The position numbers and the translations under genes were made by a program. This document shows, in pieces, positions 1 through 6,713 of a stretch of 60,944 bases of DNA. Positions within the stretch are counted from its first letter, which is position 1, and each line of letters starts with the position of its first letter. Origin of the DNA: a virus; the IMG/VR virus record IMGVR_UViG_3300044699_000154, positions 1 through 60,944 of that record; one strand, given 5' to 3'. The notes beneath the pieces were generated by a model that did no database searches, was not told the origin of the DNA, and saw only the letters and a program-made list of their open reading frames with translations.

Positions 1-60
1 CCGCGACCTGCCCGGACTGCCGGATCGTGAAAGCAATCCCGGCCCGAACATCCGGTGTGA
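1..60 (+). CDS. 3' end of a zinc-ribbon protein that begins at the right end of the window
   Basis: The reading TCPDCRIVKAIPA in the third frame looks like the second half of a paired-cysteine zinc ribbon. Its first half (CPKH, then SRC) is the unfinished gene at the right end of the window. With one base shift at the junction the joined protein reads SRCG, KGGWSATCPDC, IVKAIPA. A TGA at the end of this segment is followed three bases later by a strong terminator, as expected for the last gene of an operon. The in-frame alternative, with no shift, would stop ten codons in. Function unknown; the join is an inference. Confidence 0.5.
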
Positions 61-62
61 GG

Positions 63-92
63 CCCCGCCGGAGAGATCCGGGTCCGGCGGGG
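63..92 (+). terminator. hairpin terminator at the end of the rightward operon
   Basis: A perfect 10-base inverted repeat (CCCCGCCGGA / TCCGGCGGGG) around a 10-base loop sits just after the TGA of the junction-spanning gene. There is no T run, which is common for actinobacterial terminators. Confidence 0.65.
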
Positions 93-359
93 ATACCACC
101 CGTGTCGGGCGGGACGGCGGGCCGCGTGTCCGGCTGCGGAGGCCGGCGGCACGTCCCGGTACGTCCCGGCGATCCCTTATCCCCATGTGCCGCCCCTGGC
201 GGGAAGCGTACGGCTGGTAGAGCCGGGCTCTTTTTCCCGTCCCGCGCTCCCGCGGCCGTCGGGCGGGACGGGTGTAGGCCGCCAGCCGCGGCCCGTGCCT
301 CACGCTACCACACGCCGAAACCCCCCGCACGCGGCGGGGATCGGGTGGGGCTGGGTTGG
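93..359. other. intergenic stretch with two further hairpins
   Basis: No credible gene is seen. At 219-235 a short stem (AGAGC/GCTCT) is followed by five T, a possible second rightward terminator. At 319-339 a stem (CCCCGC/GCGGGG) followed by TTT on the minus strand would end the leftward gene whose stop is at 360. The rest is GC-rich sequence with several repeats of CGGGACG/CGTCCCG. Confidence 0.5.
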
Positions 360-591
360 TCAGCCGGCCGCCTGGTCGCGGGCGGCCATGAGACGCTCCA
401 TCCGCGCCGCCGGGTCCAGCCACGCGCGGGCCATTACCGATCGACGCCTCGGCGTCCCTCGCCCACGTCGCGGCGACCTGGAGGTGGTCGGGTTGCAGCG
501 CCGGATCACGCTCCAAAGCCTTGAGCGCCTCCTCGACGCGACCGATGGCGATCAACAAGTTGGTGCGGATCCTGCTCGTCGGAACGCTCAC
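360..591 (-). CDS. small protein of unknown function, frame broken once
   Basis: Starts at GTG with a GGAGAAGG ribosome site and lies three bases after the stop of the gene upstream, so it is the last gene of a leftward operon. The reading begins VSVPTSRIRTNLLIAIGR and continues as a helical, charged protein (VEEALKALERDPALQ, HLQVAATWARDAEASIG). It then changes frame near 437 to end MARAWLDPAARMERLMAARD, QAAG. The two parts together give about 76 residues. Either one base is missing, or two tiny overlapping genes are present. No family is recognised. Confidence 0.5.
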
Positions 592-593
592 CT

Positions 594-1083
594 CTAGATC
601 CCTTCTCCGCGGGTGGCCGTGAGCCGCTCGACGAGCGTCTCGCGCCCACGCGGGCGCGCTCTGGTCTTCCGCGACCACCAGCGCGTACGGCAGGTCGTCC
701 AGCTCGCAGGCGTCGCCGTCCTCGTCGTGCCAGCTGGCGGCCGGGTTGGGATGCCCGTGGTCGGGACGAACCAGAACCGGCCGAGGCGGCCGGTCTCGTG
801 CTCGACGGCGACGCCGTCCATGATCGCCGCGCGGATCGCGGCGGCGCGGTCGGCGTCGACCTGGTCGGCGACAGATGCGGACGCGCGCTCAAGGCCCGTG
901 GCACACCACTCGTGCACCGTGGAGCCGCGCGGCGTGGCCACGCCGGCGTCGTCCGGGCCGATGATCTGCGAGCATCGTCCGCAGGTCGGCCCGTCCTCGA
1001 TCGTCAGGCCGAATCGCGGGTGAACGCTGACCGTGTAGCCGGCCCGCTCGAGGGTTTCGACGGCTTCCGCGGTGGTTCGGCAT
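594..1083 (-). CDS. zinc-ribbon-like phage protein, frame broken about three times
   Basis: The rejoined reading contains AEAVETLERAGYTVSVHPRF, then GLTIEDGPTCGRCSQIIGPD and VHEWC, suggesting a C-x2-C plus HxxxC metal site. Later come FWFVP, HGHPNPAASWHDEDGDACEL, LPYALVVAED and ETLVERLTATRGEGI. Frames change near the start, near 765 and near 650; the first is needed to link the ATG to the body. The neighbours upstream (SWIM zinc finger) and downstream are in the same leftward operon. Function unknown. The shifts fall beside G/C runs, so they are probably sequence errors. Confidence 0.5.
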
Positions 1084-1140
1084 GGCGGTACTCCGATCGT
1101 GAGGTGGGGTGGTGATCGAACCGCTCGAGCGGGCGGCCGG

Positions 1141-1504
1141 TCAGGCGGCGGCTGGTAGGTGCGGGAGATGACCCAGCCTCGAGATCGCGACGGCGAGCAT
1201 GTGCTTGCAGGCGCCGTGCTCAGTCGCGCCCCGGCAGGTGCAGTCCAGGCCGTCGGTCTGGTAGGTGGTCGTAGGTCCCTGGCCACCCGGTAGAGGCGGA
1301 AGTGCTTGCTGGGGACGCGGGTGACCTTGCCCTCGCGGACGAGGCGGAACGCCTTGGCGGTCTGCTCGGGCGAGTAGTCGGCCAACTCCCGCGGACGATG
1401 CGGGCGCAGCCGGGGCCGTAGCCGACAGCGACGCTCTTGAGGTTGCGGAGAGGCCGACGGCAGCGCTTGCAGCGGGTGGGCTGGGTGCTGGTCTGGGCTG
1501 CCAT
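1141..1504 (-). CDS. SWIM zinc-finger protein with a DUF6011-like N-terminus
   Basis: The N-terminus (TRCKRCRRPLRNLKSVAVGY, then GPGCARI) is the cysteine module typical of DUF6011-type phage proteins. The middle reads LADYSPEQTAKAFRLVREGK and RVPSKHFRLYRV. The C-terminus TDGLDCTCRGATEHGACKHM matches the SWIM pattern CxC-x(n)-CxH, a zinc site linked to nucleic-acid or protein binding. Two one-base shifts, in a GGG run near 1389 and near 1284, separate the three parts. It is the first gene of the leftward operon driven from the divergent promoter region to its right. Function in the phage is unknown. Confidence 0.65.
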
Positions 1505-1613
1505 CTCGGTCTCCCCCTGCTGTCCCTCGGGGCGGTTCCCCTTGGGTGTGAGACAGATACTACCTGAGTAGGTGACTTACCTGTCAAGGGGGTAGGGGGG
1601 TAGAGTAGTCGGC
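1505..1613. promoter_or_regulatory. divergent promoter region with small inverted repeats
   Basis: On the plus strand TAGAGT (1601-1606) is a likely -10 box with TTACCT 18 bases upstream. This puts the transcription start on or next to the ATG at 1614, so the message would be leaderless. On the minus strand a perfect TTGACA (1587-1582) is followed 19 bases later by TAGTAT, a good promoter for the leftward operon. ACCTgagtAGGT (1562-1573) lies between the two and could be an operator. Confidence 0.65.
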
Positions 1614-1838
1614 ATGGAAGAGGCCAAGCTGAAGCCCGGCGGCCCCCGCCTCATGGGCAACGCCGAGATCATCGCCATGTTCGGGCTGTCCACCGCCCGC
1701 GCTCACCAGCTCATGAGCGATGACACGTTCCCCCCGCCGATCGCCAAGTTGAAAGCCGGCAAGATCTGGCTCGCCGAAGACGTCGAGGCGTGGGAACGCG
1801 CCCGGCAGGCACGGATGAAAGAGAGGGCCGGACGATGA
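1614..1838 (+). CDS. MerR/AlpA-type helix-turn-helix protein, excisionase-like
   Basis: 74 residues. The segment MGNAEIIAMFGLSTARAHQL, then KLKAGKIWLAEDVEAWERAR, is the winged HTH layout of AlpA/Xis-type proteins: a recognition helix and then a hairpin wing ending in DVEAW. Such small proteins serve as excisionases or transcription factors. With a large serine integrase in this genome, a recombination-direction or regulatory role is plausible. The start follows a -10 box directly (leaderless). Its stop overlaps the next ATG (ATGA). Confidence 0.75.
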   Translation: MEEAKLKPGGPRLMGNAEIIAMFGLSTARAHQLMSDDTFPPPIAKLKAGKIWLAEDVEAWERARQARMKERAGR

Positions 1839-2034
1839 GTGAGATCGGGCAGGAGGAGCGGGCGCTGATGGCCCTGTGTCCCGAGTCCCCGAGGGGCAGC
1901 GCAGGCAGATCACGTCCGACTGGTTCGCGGACGGCTGCCCACCGGCGACACGCGACGCCCTGCGTACGATCGGCAAGGAGATCGGCCGGATCAGTGCCGG
2001 TGCCGCCGCATACGAACAAGGGAAGGCCCGGTGA
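1835..2034 (+). CDS. small phage protein of unknown function, frame broken once
   Basis: The ATG overlaps the previous stop as ATGA. It reads MSEIGQEERALMALCPESP, then with one extra base in a CCCC run near 1890 continues EGQRRQITSDWFADGCPPAT and RDALRTIGKEIGRISAGAAA. Adding one C gives a continuous protein of about 66 residues whose stop overlaps the next GTG. Probably translationally coupled to both neighbours. No family recognised. Confidence 0.6.
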
Positions 2035-2210
2035 CCCTCGACGAGGCCCGCCGGAACGTCGGCCACGGCGTGGTCTACCGCGCCCCGCACGGGTCGACCG
2101 AACAGGGTGTGATCACCAGCGTGAACGACACGTACGTCTTCGTGCGGTTCGGCACGGACACGGGCAGCCAGGCCACGAGGCCCGAGCAGCTCAAGCTGCT
2201 CGCCACCTGA
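2031..2210 (+). CDS. small phage protein (LDEARRNVGHGVVY type)
   Basis: 59 residues, GTG start overlapping the preceding TGA. The sequence VTLDEARRNVGHGVVYRAPH, then EQGVITSVNDTYVFVRFG and TRPEQLKLLAT, resembles a small beta-rich fold seen in many actinobacterial phages. The GVVY...GVITSV...YVFVRFG strands suggest a KOW/SH3-like barrel. I know no proven function. It ends the three-gene rightward operon before a bidirectional terminator. Confidence 0.7.
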   Translation: MTLDEARRNVGHGVVYRAPHGSTEQGVITSVNDTYVFVRFGTDTGSQATRPEQLKLLAT

Positions 2211-2232
2211 ACGCCCCCGGATCACAAAAGAA

Positions 2233-2254
2233 CCCCGCCACAGGAGTGGCGGGG
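2233..2254. terminator. bidirectional hairpin terminator between converging genes
   Basis: CCCCGCCA / TGGCGGGG with a 6-base loop lies between a rightward stop at 2210 and a leftward stop at 2279. On the minus strand it is followed by TTCTTTTG. Confidence 0.8.
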
Positions 2255-2278
2255 TCCTTGCGTTCGGGGTCGAGACGG

Positions 2279-2722
2279 TCAGGCGATGCAGACCTTCCGC
2301 AGGTCCCGGCGCACGCCCGTGGACGTCACGGGCAGCCACACCGTGTCGTCCTCGGGGTCGCGGATCTCGTCGGTGACGCCGTGGGGCGCTCCACCCCGGT
2401 CGATCCAGATCCAACCGCCGTCCGCGCCGTCGGCGGCGAGGGTCTGGGCGTGGGTGGCCGGGCCGATCGGGTTCATGTCGGCGTCGAACATGTTCATGGT
2501 GGCGCCATCGACCCCCTGCTCCGATGCGTAGTTGAGCTGGTCGGCGATCGCTTGCCAGTCGTCGGCGGTGGCGGGCATGCCCTCGTCGTCGGTGTCGATC
2601 TGGCTGGCGAGCGCGCCCAGGTCGTCCTGGGTGACGTCGGGCTGTCCGGAGCGTTCGATCCGGCCGCCCTCGGTCCACAGGCGCTTGATCTGGTCGACGG
2701 TGATGCGCGTGGTGGTGTTCAT
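2279..2722 (-). CDS. acidic phage protein of unknown function
   Basis: 147 residues from the ATG preceded by GAGGAGACCGAG. Recognisable stretches are TTTRITVDQIKRLWTEGGR, DDLGALASQIDTDDEGM and GGWIWIDRGGAPHGVTDEI. The protein is acidic with a beta-rich C-terminal half and no metal sites or membrane segments. It is a single leftward gene facing the rightward gene at 2823. Not recognised. Confidence 0.7.
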   Translation of the reverse strand: MNTTTRITVDQIKRLWTEGGRIERSGQPDVTQDDLGALASQIDTDDEGMPATADDWQAIADQLNYASEQGVDGATMNMFDADMNPIGPATHAQTLAADGADGGWIWIDRGGAPHGVTDEIRDPEDDTVWLPVTSTGVRRDLRKVCIA

Positions 2723-2822
2723 CTCGGTCTCCTCTCGTTCCCGGGCCGGCTGCCCGGGGCGTGAGACCACGGTAGCAGTCAACCCGCTAGACGTCTATAG
2801 GGTAGACGTGTAGAGTACGGCC
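2723..2822. promoter_or_regulatory. divergent promoter region with repeated TAGACGT
   Basis: TAGAGT (2811-2816) is a likely -10 box, and TAGACG (2788-2793) sits 17 bases upstream as the -35. The start of transcription would fall on the ATG at 2823. TAGACGT occurs twice (2788 and 2803), so one copy overlaps the spacer and may be a repressor site. The leftward gene carries a normal ribosome site on its side. Confidence 0.6.
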
Positions 2823-3056
2823 ATGGCCACCACGACAGACACCCCGCAGACGCCCTGGCCGGGCTCCGGGAGATCCGGAGCCGAGTCGCCGATGCCACGG
2901 CGGAACTCGACGCCGCGCGCCAAGCCCGCACGGCCGAGATCCGGCGACTACGCCAGACCACGCCCACACACCGTGGACGAGATCGCCGCCGCCGCCGGAC
3001 TCTCACGGGCCCGCGTCAACGCCCTCGTCGAGGGCATCCGGAAGGGAGAGCGATGA
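2823..3056 (+). CDS. coiled-coil plus helix-turn-helix protein, frame broken twice
   Basis: Begins MATTTDTPQT. With one base added near 2852 it reads ALAGLREIRSRVADATAELD and AARQARTAEIRRLRQTTP, a heptad-rich coiled coil. It then returns to the first frame for HTVDEIAAAAGLSRARVNAL, an HTH. The two changes cancel, which argues for sequence error in a real gene of about 78 residues. Likely a small DNA-binding regulator. The stop overlaps the next ATG. Confidence 0.6.
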   Translation: MATTTDTPQTPWPGSGRSGAESPMPRRNSTPRAKPARPRSGDYARPRPHTVDEIAAAAGLSRARVNALVEGIRKGER

Positions 3057-3457
3057 GCGTCCCCACCGCCGCCCACAAGGCGGCACACGGAGAGGTCCCC
3101 CGCCCGGCGGACTACCGCATGCGTGACGAGAAGCACGTCGGCCGCGGCGTCCACGCCGTCCAGGCGTGGCTGAAGCGGGAGGCCGAAGCCGGCCACCCCG
3201 AAGCGCTGACCGACCACATGTACCTCTGGACCGCCCCACGCTCCTGCGGCGCCCGCGTGGAACACGTCCGCGCGGAACTCGCCGACGCAATCGAGCGGCT
3301 GATCCCGCAGTTGCGGACCCTGCGTCGCGTCTGCGGTCTGCGCGGCGTGTCGGAGGAATCGGAGAAAACAATCATGGACAGCCGGGCGGACGTCTGGGCC
3401 GCCTGGATCTGGCAGGACGAGGCCGCCTACCAGCGGCTGGCCGCATACCCCCTCTAG
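3053..3457 (+). CDS. phage protein of unknown function
   Basis: 134 residues, ATGA overlap with the gene before. The protein is mainly helical with many charged residues (MRDEKHVGRGVHAVQAWLKR, RVEHVRAELADAIERLIPQL, SRADVWAAWIWQDEAAYQRL). No cysteine pairs, signal or membrane segment. Its position in a small rightward control operon suggests an early or regulatory role, but no family was recognised. Confidence 0.65.
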   Translation: MSVPTAAHKAAHGEVPRPADYRMRDEKHVGRGVHAVQAWLKREAEAGHPEALTDHMYLWTAPRSCGARVEHVRAELADAIERLIPQLRTLRRVCGLRGVSEESEKTIMDSRADVWAAWIWQDEAAYQRLAAYPL

Positions 3458-3480
3458 CCCGGATGTCCGTCAGTACCAGT

Positions 3481-3502
3481 AGACCCCCGGCACGCCGGGT
3501 CT
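3481..3502 (+). terminator. possible weak hairpin in a short intergenic leader
   Basis: AGACCCCCGGC / GCCGGGTCT pairs with a two-base bulge. It could be a terminator for the gene ending at 3457 or part of the leader of the gene at 3566, together with CCCGCC/GGGCGGG at 3518-3536. Confidence 0.35.
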
Positions 3503-3565
3503 CATCGCCCCTGAGAGGGAAAGCCCGCCGGACGGGCGGGGAACAGCGAACCCCGAGGAGGGGAA

Positions 3566-3759
3566 ATGGCAAAGCAAAAGCAGGCGACATTCGCGCAGGT
3601 TGAAAACGTGCGACTTGCGCTGGTGGCCCGCATGAACAGGGGAGACGGCACCTGCCCGGGTGGGGGCATCTTTACGTGGGCGGGGTCCCCGTCCTCGCCA
3701 AGATCTCCGCCGCTGGACTCTCGGAAGAACAGGCGGAAAAAATAATAATGCAGGCTTAA
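3566..3759 (+). CDS. small phage protein, frame broken once
   Basis: An excellent ribosome site (GAGGAGGGG) precedes the ATG. It reads MAKQKQATFAQVENVRLALV, ARMNRGDG, then after one base is added near 3650 continues LPGWGHLYVGGVPVLAKISA and AGLSEEQAEKIIMQA. About 64 residues. The segment HLYVGGVPVLAKISAAGLSE is well formed, so the shift is probably an error. Function unknown. Confidence 0.6.
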
Positions 3760-3802
3760 GTTCAACCCCGTCCCGCAGCACAAGACCGGCCATGACAACG
3801 AC

Positions 3803-3830
3803 GCCCCCCCACCCGCGAGGGTGAGGGGGC
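3803..3830. terminator. bidirectional terminator between the control region and the lysis genes
   Basis: GCCCCC..ACCC / GGGTGAGGGGGC forms a long GC stem with a GCGA loop. It lies between the rightward gene ending at 3759 and the leftward lysin ending at 3891. Confidence 0.7.
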
Positions 3831-3890
3831 ATCGCCGCGCCAAAGAACGTGACCACTCGTTACCCGTGCGGCTGCATGGGCACAGGCAGG

Positions 3891-4802
3891 CTACCCGCCG
3901 GCCGCCGCACGGCGCAGCTCGACCGCCCGCGCGGACCACACGCCGGCCAGGTGATCGCATAGAACCGGGTCGGTCACCGTGTCCGCAGCCGCCGCGGTGT
4001 CGTCCTCGGCTGCGGCCATCACCACGTTGCGGATCACGTTGATCTGCTGCCGTGCCAGGCTCACCGCCTCGCCGACCATCCCGACCTGGTTGCGCAGGCC
4101 CATCGGGTCGGTGACCACGCGGGCGAAAACCCCGTCGATGATGTCCCGCTTGTCCTGCTCGTTCACGTCGTCTCCCTCGTCCGCACCGGCGCCGACGTAC
4201 AGCCGGGCCATCCTCAACAGCACGTCGATCGGGAAAGCCCCCGGATCTCCATGAGCGTTTTCAGCCGCGTGCTCATGACCGCACACTCCGCCGTAGGCCA
4301 CCCCACGCCGGCCCGGACAGCCGCTGCCCCGCACCCACCCCGTAAGACGCCGGATAGGCCACCCACCGCACCCCGGACGCCAGCGGCACCCCCCGCACCC
4401 GGTGCTCCCAGGCGAGCAGCCGGCCAACTCGGCGAGGGCTTCGGACGGCAGCGAGGCGATCTCCCCTGCCTTCCACGCGATCTCCACCTGGGAGACGTTC
4501 GCCCGGTTCGTCTCCACCCCGCCGGTCCGGTTCTCCAGCGCCTGCGCCGACCGGCCCGCCGGGATGTGATTGAAGATCCGCCACGGGCCGTCGCGACCAT
4601 GACGGGCCAGGGTGTAGTTCGGCCAGAACGTGTGGCCGTAGTACCGGCGCGCGGCACCCCGGCGGGTGTCCGGGGTGTACACACCCAACCCGCCCTCCGT
4701 GGTGTGCAGCACGACCTTCGGGGCGTACCCCGGCGCGTGCGTCCCCCACAGCCCCTCCGGCGCCCGGTCGTCGACCCCGCCCGGGTACCAGGACTCAGCC
4801 AC
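3891..4802 (-). CDS. endolysin, N-acetylmuramoyl-L-alanine amidase type
   Basis: Residues about 27-60 (APKVVLHTTEGGLGVYTPD) carry the HTT motif of amidase_2/PGRP-type lysins. A later segment, GVCGHEHAAENAHGDPGAFP, is the second histidine motif typical of actinobacteriophage LysA amidases. A C-terminal part (VNEQDKRDIIDGVFARVVTD, then GLRNQVGMVGEAVSLARQQ) is helical and may bind the wall. The 4290-4440 segment reads better in another frame (LLAWEHRVRGVPLASG, RWVAYPASYGVG) and then returns, so two compensating base errors are likely. It is the last gene of the late leftward operon and would cut the peptide off the host peptidoglycan at lysis. Confidence 0.85.
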   Translation of the reverse strand: MAESWYPGGVDDRAPEGLWGTHAPGYAPKVVLHTTEGGLGVYTPDTRRGAARRYYGHTFWPNYTLARHGRDGPWRIFNHIPAGRSAQALENRTGGVETNRANVSQVEIAWKAGEIASLPSEALAELAGCSPGSTGCGGCRWRPGCGGWPIRRLTGWVRGSGCPGRRGVAYGGVCGHEHAAENAHGDPGAFPIDVLLRMARLYVGAGADEGDDVNEQDKRDIIDGVFARVVTDPMGLRNQVGMVGEAVSLARQQINVIRNVVMAAAEDDTAAAADTVTDPVLCDHLAGVWSARAVELRRAAAGG

Positions 4803-4938
4803 GCTCGCACCTCCGATGCTGCGGCCCGTAGCCGCCGTCGTGGACCCTGCCCCGCACCCGGCGCCAGCACCAGCCGCACTGCGGCGCCCGGGAACCGGCC
4901 GGACGCCGCAGCCACCACACCCTCAGCCGCTCAACCAT
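4795..4938 (-). CDS. small cysteine-containing protein between lysis genes
   Basis: 47 residues: MVERLRVWWLRRPAGSRAPQ, CGWCWRRVRGRVHDGGYGPQ, HRRCERG. Contains CxxC and a late HxxC, a possible zinc site. The start overlaps the stop of the gene upstream, and the end overlaps the lysin start by eight bases, so translation is coupled. Function unknown. Confidence 0.6.
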   Translation of the reverse strand: MVERLRVWWLRRPAGSRAPQCGWCWRRVRGRVHDGGYGPQHRRCERG

Positions 4939-5192
4939 GCCGCACCCCCGCCCGCCGCCCGTACTCGGCCGGGCCGACCGACGCCAGCTCCCGCTCCCCC
5001 GACCGCAGCACGATCCGCAGTCTCGTCGCCCGTGCCCGTCTCCCACTGGCGGGAGCACAGTTCCCATGCCCGCGCCAGGCTCAGCCCGGAGTGGACGTGG
5101 GCGTGCCCCGCCCAGATCTGGCAGTCCCCGCGGCGGCGCAGGAGCCACGCCAGGCCCAGCGCGGCGGCCACCGCCCAGCCGGCCCGGCTCAT
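4931..5192 (-). CDS. small membrane protein of the lysis region, frame broken once
   Basis: Starts MSRAGWAVAAALGLAWLLRR, one membrane segment close to the N-terminus. Next come GDCQIWAGHAHVHSGLSLAR and AWELCSRQWETGTGDE. After one base shift near 5030 it ends RIVLRSGERELASVGPAEYG, RRAGVRHG, with the stop overlapping the next gene. A single N-terminal anchor plus a soluble tail next to the endolysin would fit a holin accessory or spanin-like role, but that is only from position. Confidence 0.55.
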
Positions 5193-5407
5193 CAGAGAAC
5201 CTCTCCCGTCGCCCGGTCCACGGCGAGCACGCCCGGCAGACCGACGAGCGCGGCCACCTGCCCGACGGCCGCAGTCCGGGTCAGCCGGGCGCGCACCCGC
5301 ACCCCGCCCGCGCGCACCTCCCACGTCCGCGCCGGACGCAGCAGGTGCCAAAACGCGACCAGTGAGGCGACGGCGAGCAGGGACGCGAAGGTCACGACGA
5401 CCGCCAC
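5192..5407 (-). CDS. small single-pass membrane protein, holin candidate
   Basis: 71 residues, GTG start, with MAVVVTFASLLAVASLVAFW as one membrane segment at the N-terminus. A basic/beta-rich soluble part follows (RPARTWEVRAGGVRVRARL) and it ends DRATGEVL. The stop overlaps the next ATG and the start overlaps the end of the glycosidase gene. Its place in the lysis cassette suggests membrane permeabilisation. No holin family was recognised directly. Confidence 0.6.
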   Translation of the reverse strand: MAVVVTFASLLAVASLVAFWHLLRPARTWEVRAGGVRVRARLTRTAAVGQVAALVGLPGVLAVDRATGEVL

Positions 5408-6456
5408 AGCCGCAGGTACTCCACCGCCGCCTGCGGATTCTGCCCGTTCATGACCCCCATGCGCTGGGCGGTGTCCTCATAGTAGATCTCCCCGCCCATC
5501 ACACCCTTGGCCTGGGCGTAGGCGAATTCCTCGAACATGTTCGCCACGAAGGCGGGATTGTCACCGCCGTGGTTTCCCTCGGCGACGTTTCCGCTGTTGC
5601 ACGCCCATTCTGCACACAGGAACCGTTTGCCCTCGGCTACGGCGAAGTCGACGTACCAGCGGATGCCGTTGACCTCGCCGGACTCGGCGCCAAAATCTTT
5701 ACGCCGTGGGCTGGTCGACGTCCCGCCGAACGACGGCGGGTAGTGGTCGTAGTAGTCGAGCCCTATGTAGTCGACGTAGTCCCGGCCCGGGTAGATGTTG
5801 CGCGGGTCGTTCGCGGGGAAGACCCCGGCGGGGAACCCGGGGCAGTCGTGGCCGTTCATCGTCCACGCGAAGAGGGCTTCGGGGTAGGTCTCCCGGACGG
5901 CCTTCACGAATCGGCGGAACACGCCGATGTATTCGGCGTAGGTCCGGAACTTCTGCCCGCTGCTCGACGGGCCGCCCCAGTAATGCATGTTCGCGTGGTT
6001 CGGTTCCCACCCGGGGGAGAAGACCGCGTCAATGTAACCGGCGTCCTTCCGCGCTTTCCAGTTCTTGCCCAGCTGTCGCCAGTTGCCGTAGACCGCGTCC
6101 GAGGTGAGCATGGTGGCGTACGTCTCGCCACCCTGCGGCATGAACGGCATCTGGACGACCAGCCTGACAGTTTTGTCCGTCCAGTAGGCAGGTGCCGACA
6201 ACAGAGGTCCCCACCCGTTGGTCCGGGTGGGGTAGTGCAGGGCGAGCGTGCACTTCCGCCCACGCCACCGGCCGAACTCCTCGGCGCCGGTCTGGCTGTT
6301 GTTGTTCGGGTTCCCACCCGACAGCCAGAAGTCGGACGGCGCCGGCTGCGGGGTCGGGGTGTGTTGAGGCTGGGGTGCGGGCAGCCTCGCCTCGAGCGCC
6401 GCGACGCGGCCCGCCAGCGCCTCGTGCTCCGCCCGCGTGGGCACCTCCACGGACAC
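5392..6456 (-). CDS. GH26-like glycoside hydrolase, virion or lysis associated
   Basis: 354 residues from the GTG with the ribosome site GGGAGGTGCTGAG. A short coiled coil (RAEHEALAGRVAALEARL) and a proline-rich linker lead into a TIM-barrel-like domain. Around residue 152 GWEPNHANMHYWG corresponds to the acid/base Glu region of family 26. Around residues 230-240 YVDYIGLDYYDHYPP is typical of that family. Near residue 282 FLCAEWACN offers the nucleophile Glu. The assignment to family 26 is from motif memory. It probably degrades a mannan-like or other host-surface glycan, either in the tail tip or at lysis. Confidence 0.75.
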   Translation of the reverse strand: MSVEVPTRAEHEALAGRVAALEARLPAPQPQHTPTPQPAPSDFWLSGGNPNNNSQTGAEEFGRWRGRKCTLALHYPTRTNGWGPLLSAPAYWTDKTVRLVVQMPFMPQGGETYATMLTSDAVYGNWRQLGKNWKARKDAGYIDAVFSPGWEPNHANMHYWGGPSSSGQKFRTYAEYIGVFRRFVKAVRETYPEALFAWTMNGHDCPGFPAGVFPANDPRNIYPGRDYVDYIGLDYYDHYPPSFGGTSTSPRRKDFGAESGEVNGIRWYVDFAVAEGKRFLCAEWACNSGNVAEGNHGGDNPAFVANMFEEFAYAQAKGVMGGEIYYEDTAQRMGVMNGQNPQAAVEYLRLWRSS

Positions 6457-6457
6457 C

Positions 6458-6598
6458 TCAGCACCTCCCGCACGTGCACGTCGGCGACAGGCTCTCCTGC
6501 CCCGCGACCCCGAGCCACCGGTCCTGCCGGTCGGCGCCGGCCAGAGGGCAGCGACGGCGCTCCAGCCACCGGCGCACGAACGCGGCGACACGAGGCAT
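6458..6598 (-). CDS. small cysteine-rich phage protein
   Basis: 46 residues: MPRVAAFVRRWLERRRCPLA, GADRQDRWLGVAGQESLSPT, CTCGRC. Cys at the middle and CxCxxC at the end could bind zinc. The stop lies beside the GTG of the glycosidase, consistent with coupled translation. No family recognised. Confidence 0.55.
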   Translation of the reverse strand: MPRVAAFVRRWLERRRCPLAGADRQDRWLGVAGQESLSPTCTCGRC

Positions 6599-6606
6599 GC
6601 GGTCAT

Positions 6607-6704
6607 CATCCCCCACCGGAAGGCGGAAACAGGCGGCGGGAACGAGAGGATCCCCCACCCGGGGACGTGGGAGGCGGCGAGGAGGGTCAGCATCCCCCAC
6701 CCGG
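6607..6704. repeat. three copies of an ATCCCCCACC(C)GG motif
   Basis: The motif occurs at 6607-6619, 6649-6662 and 6691-6704, spaced 42 bases apart, in the gap and start region between the coiled-coil membrane protein and the small cysteine-rich gene. The even 42-base spacing (about four helix turns) suggests protein binding or remnant tandem duplication. Confidence 0.5.
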
Positions 6705-6713
6705 CCGGCATGC

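Noticed and set aside
205-260. TGGTAGAGC and paired GCGGGA/TCCCGC, which looked like part of a tRNA
   Set aside because: The paired ends are only about 59 bases apart and no anticodon or T arm can be formed.
1141-1504. Programmed frameshifting in the SWIM gene
   Set aside because: No slippery heptamer is present. The shifts are at plain G and C runs, as in many other genes here.
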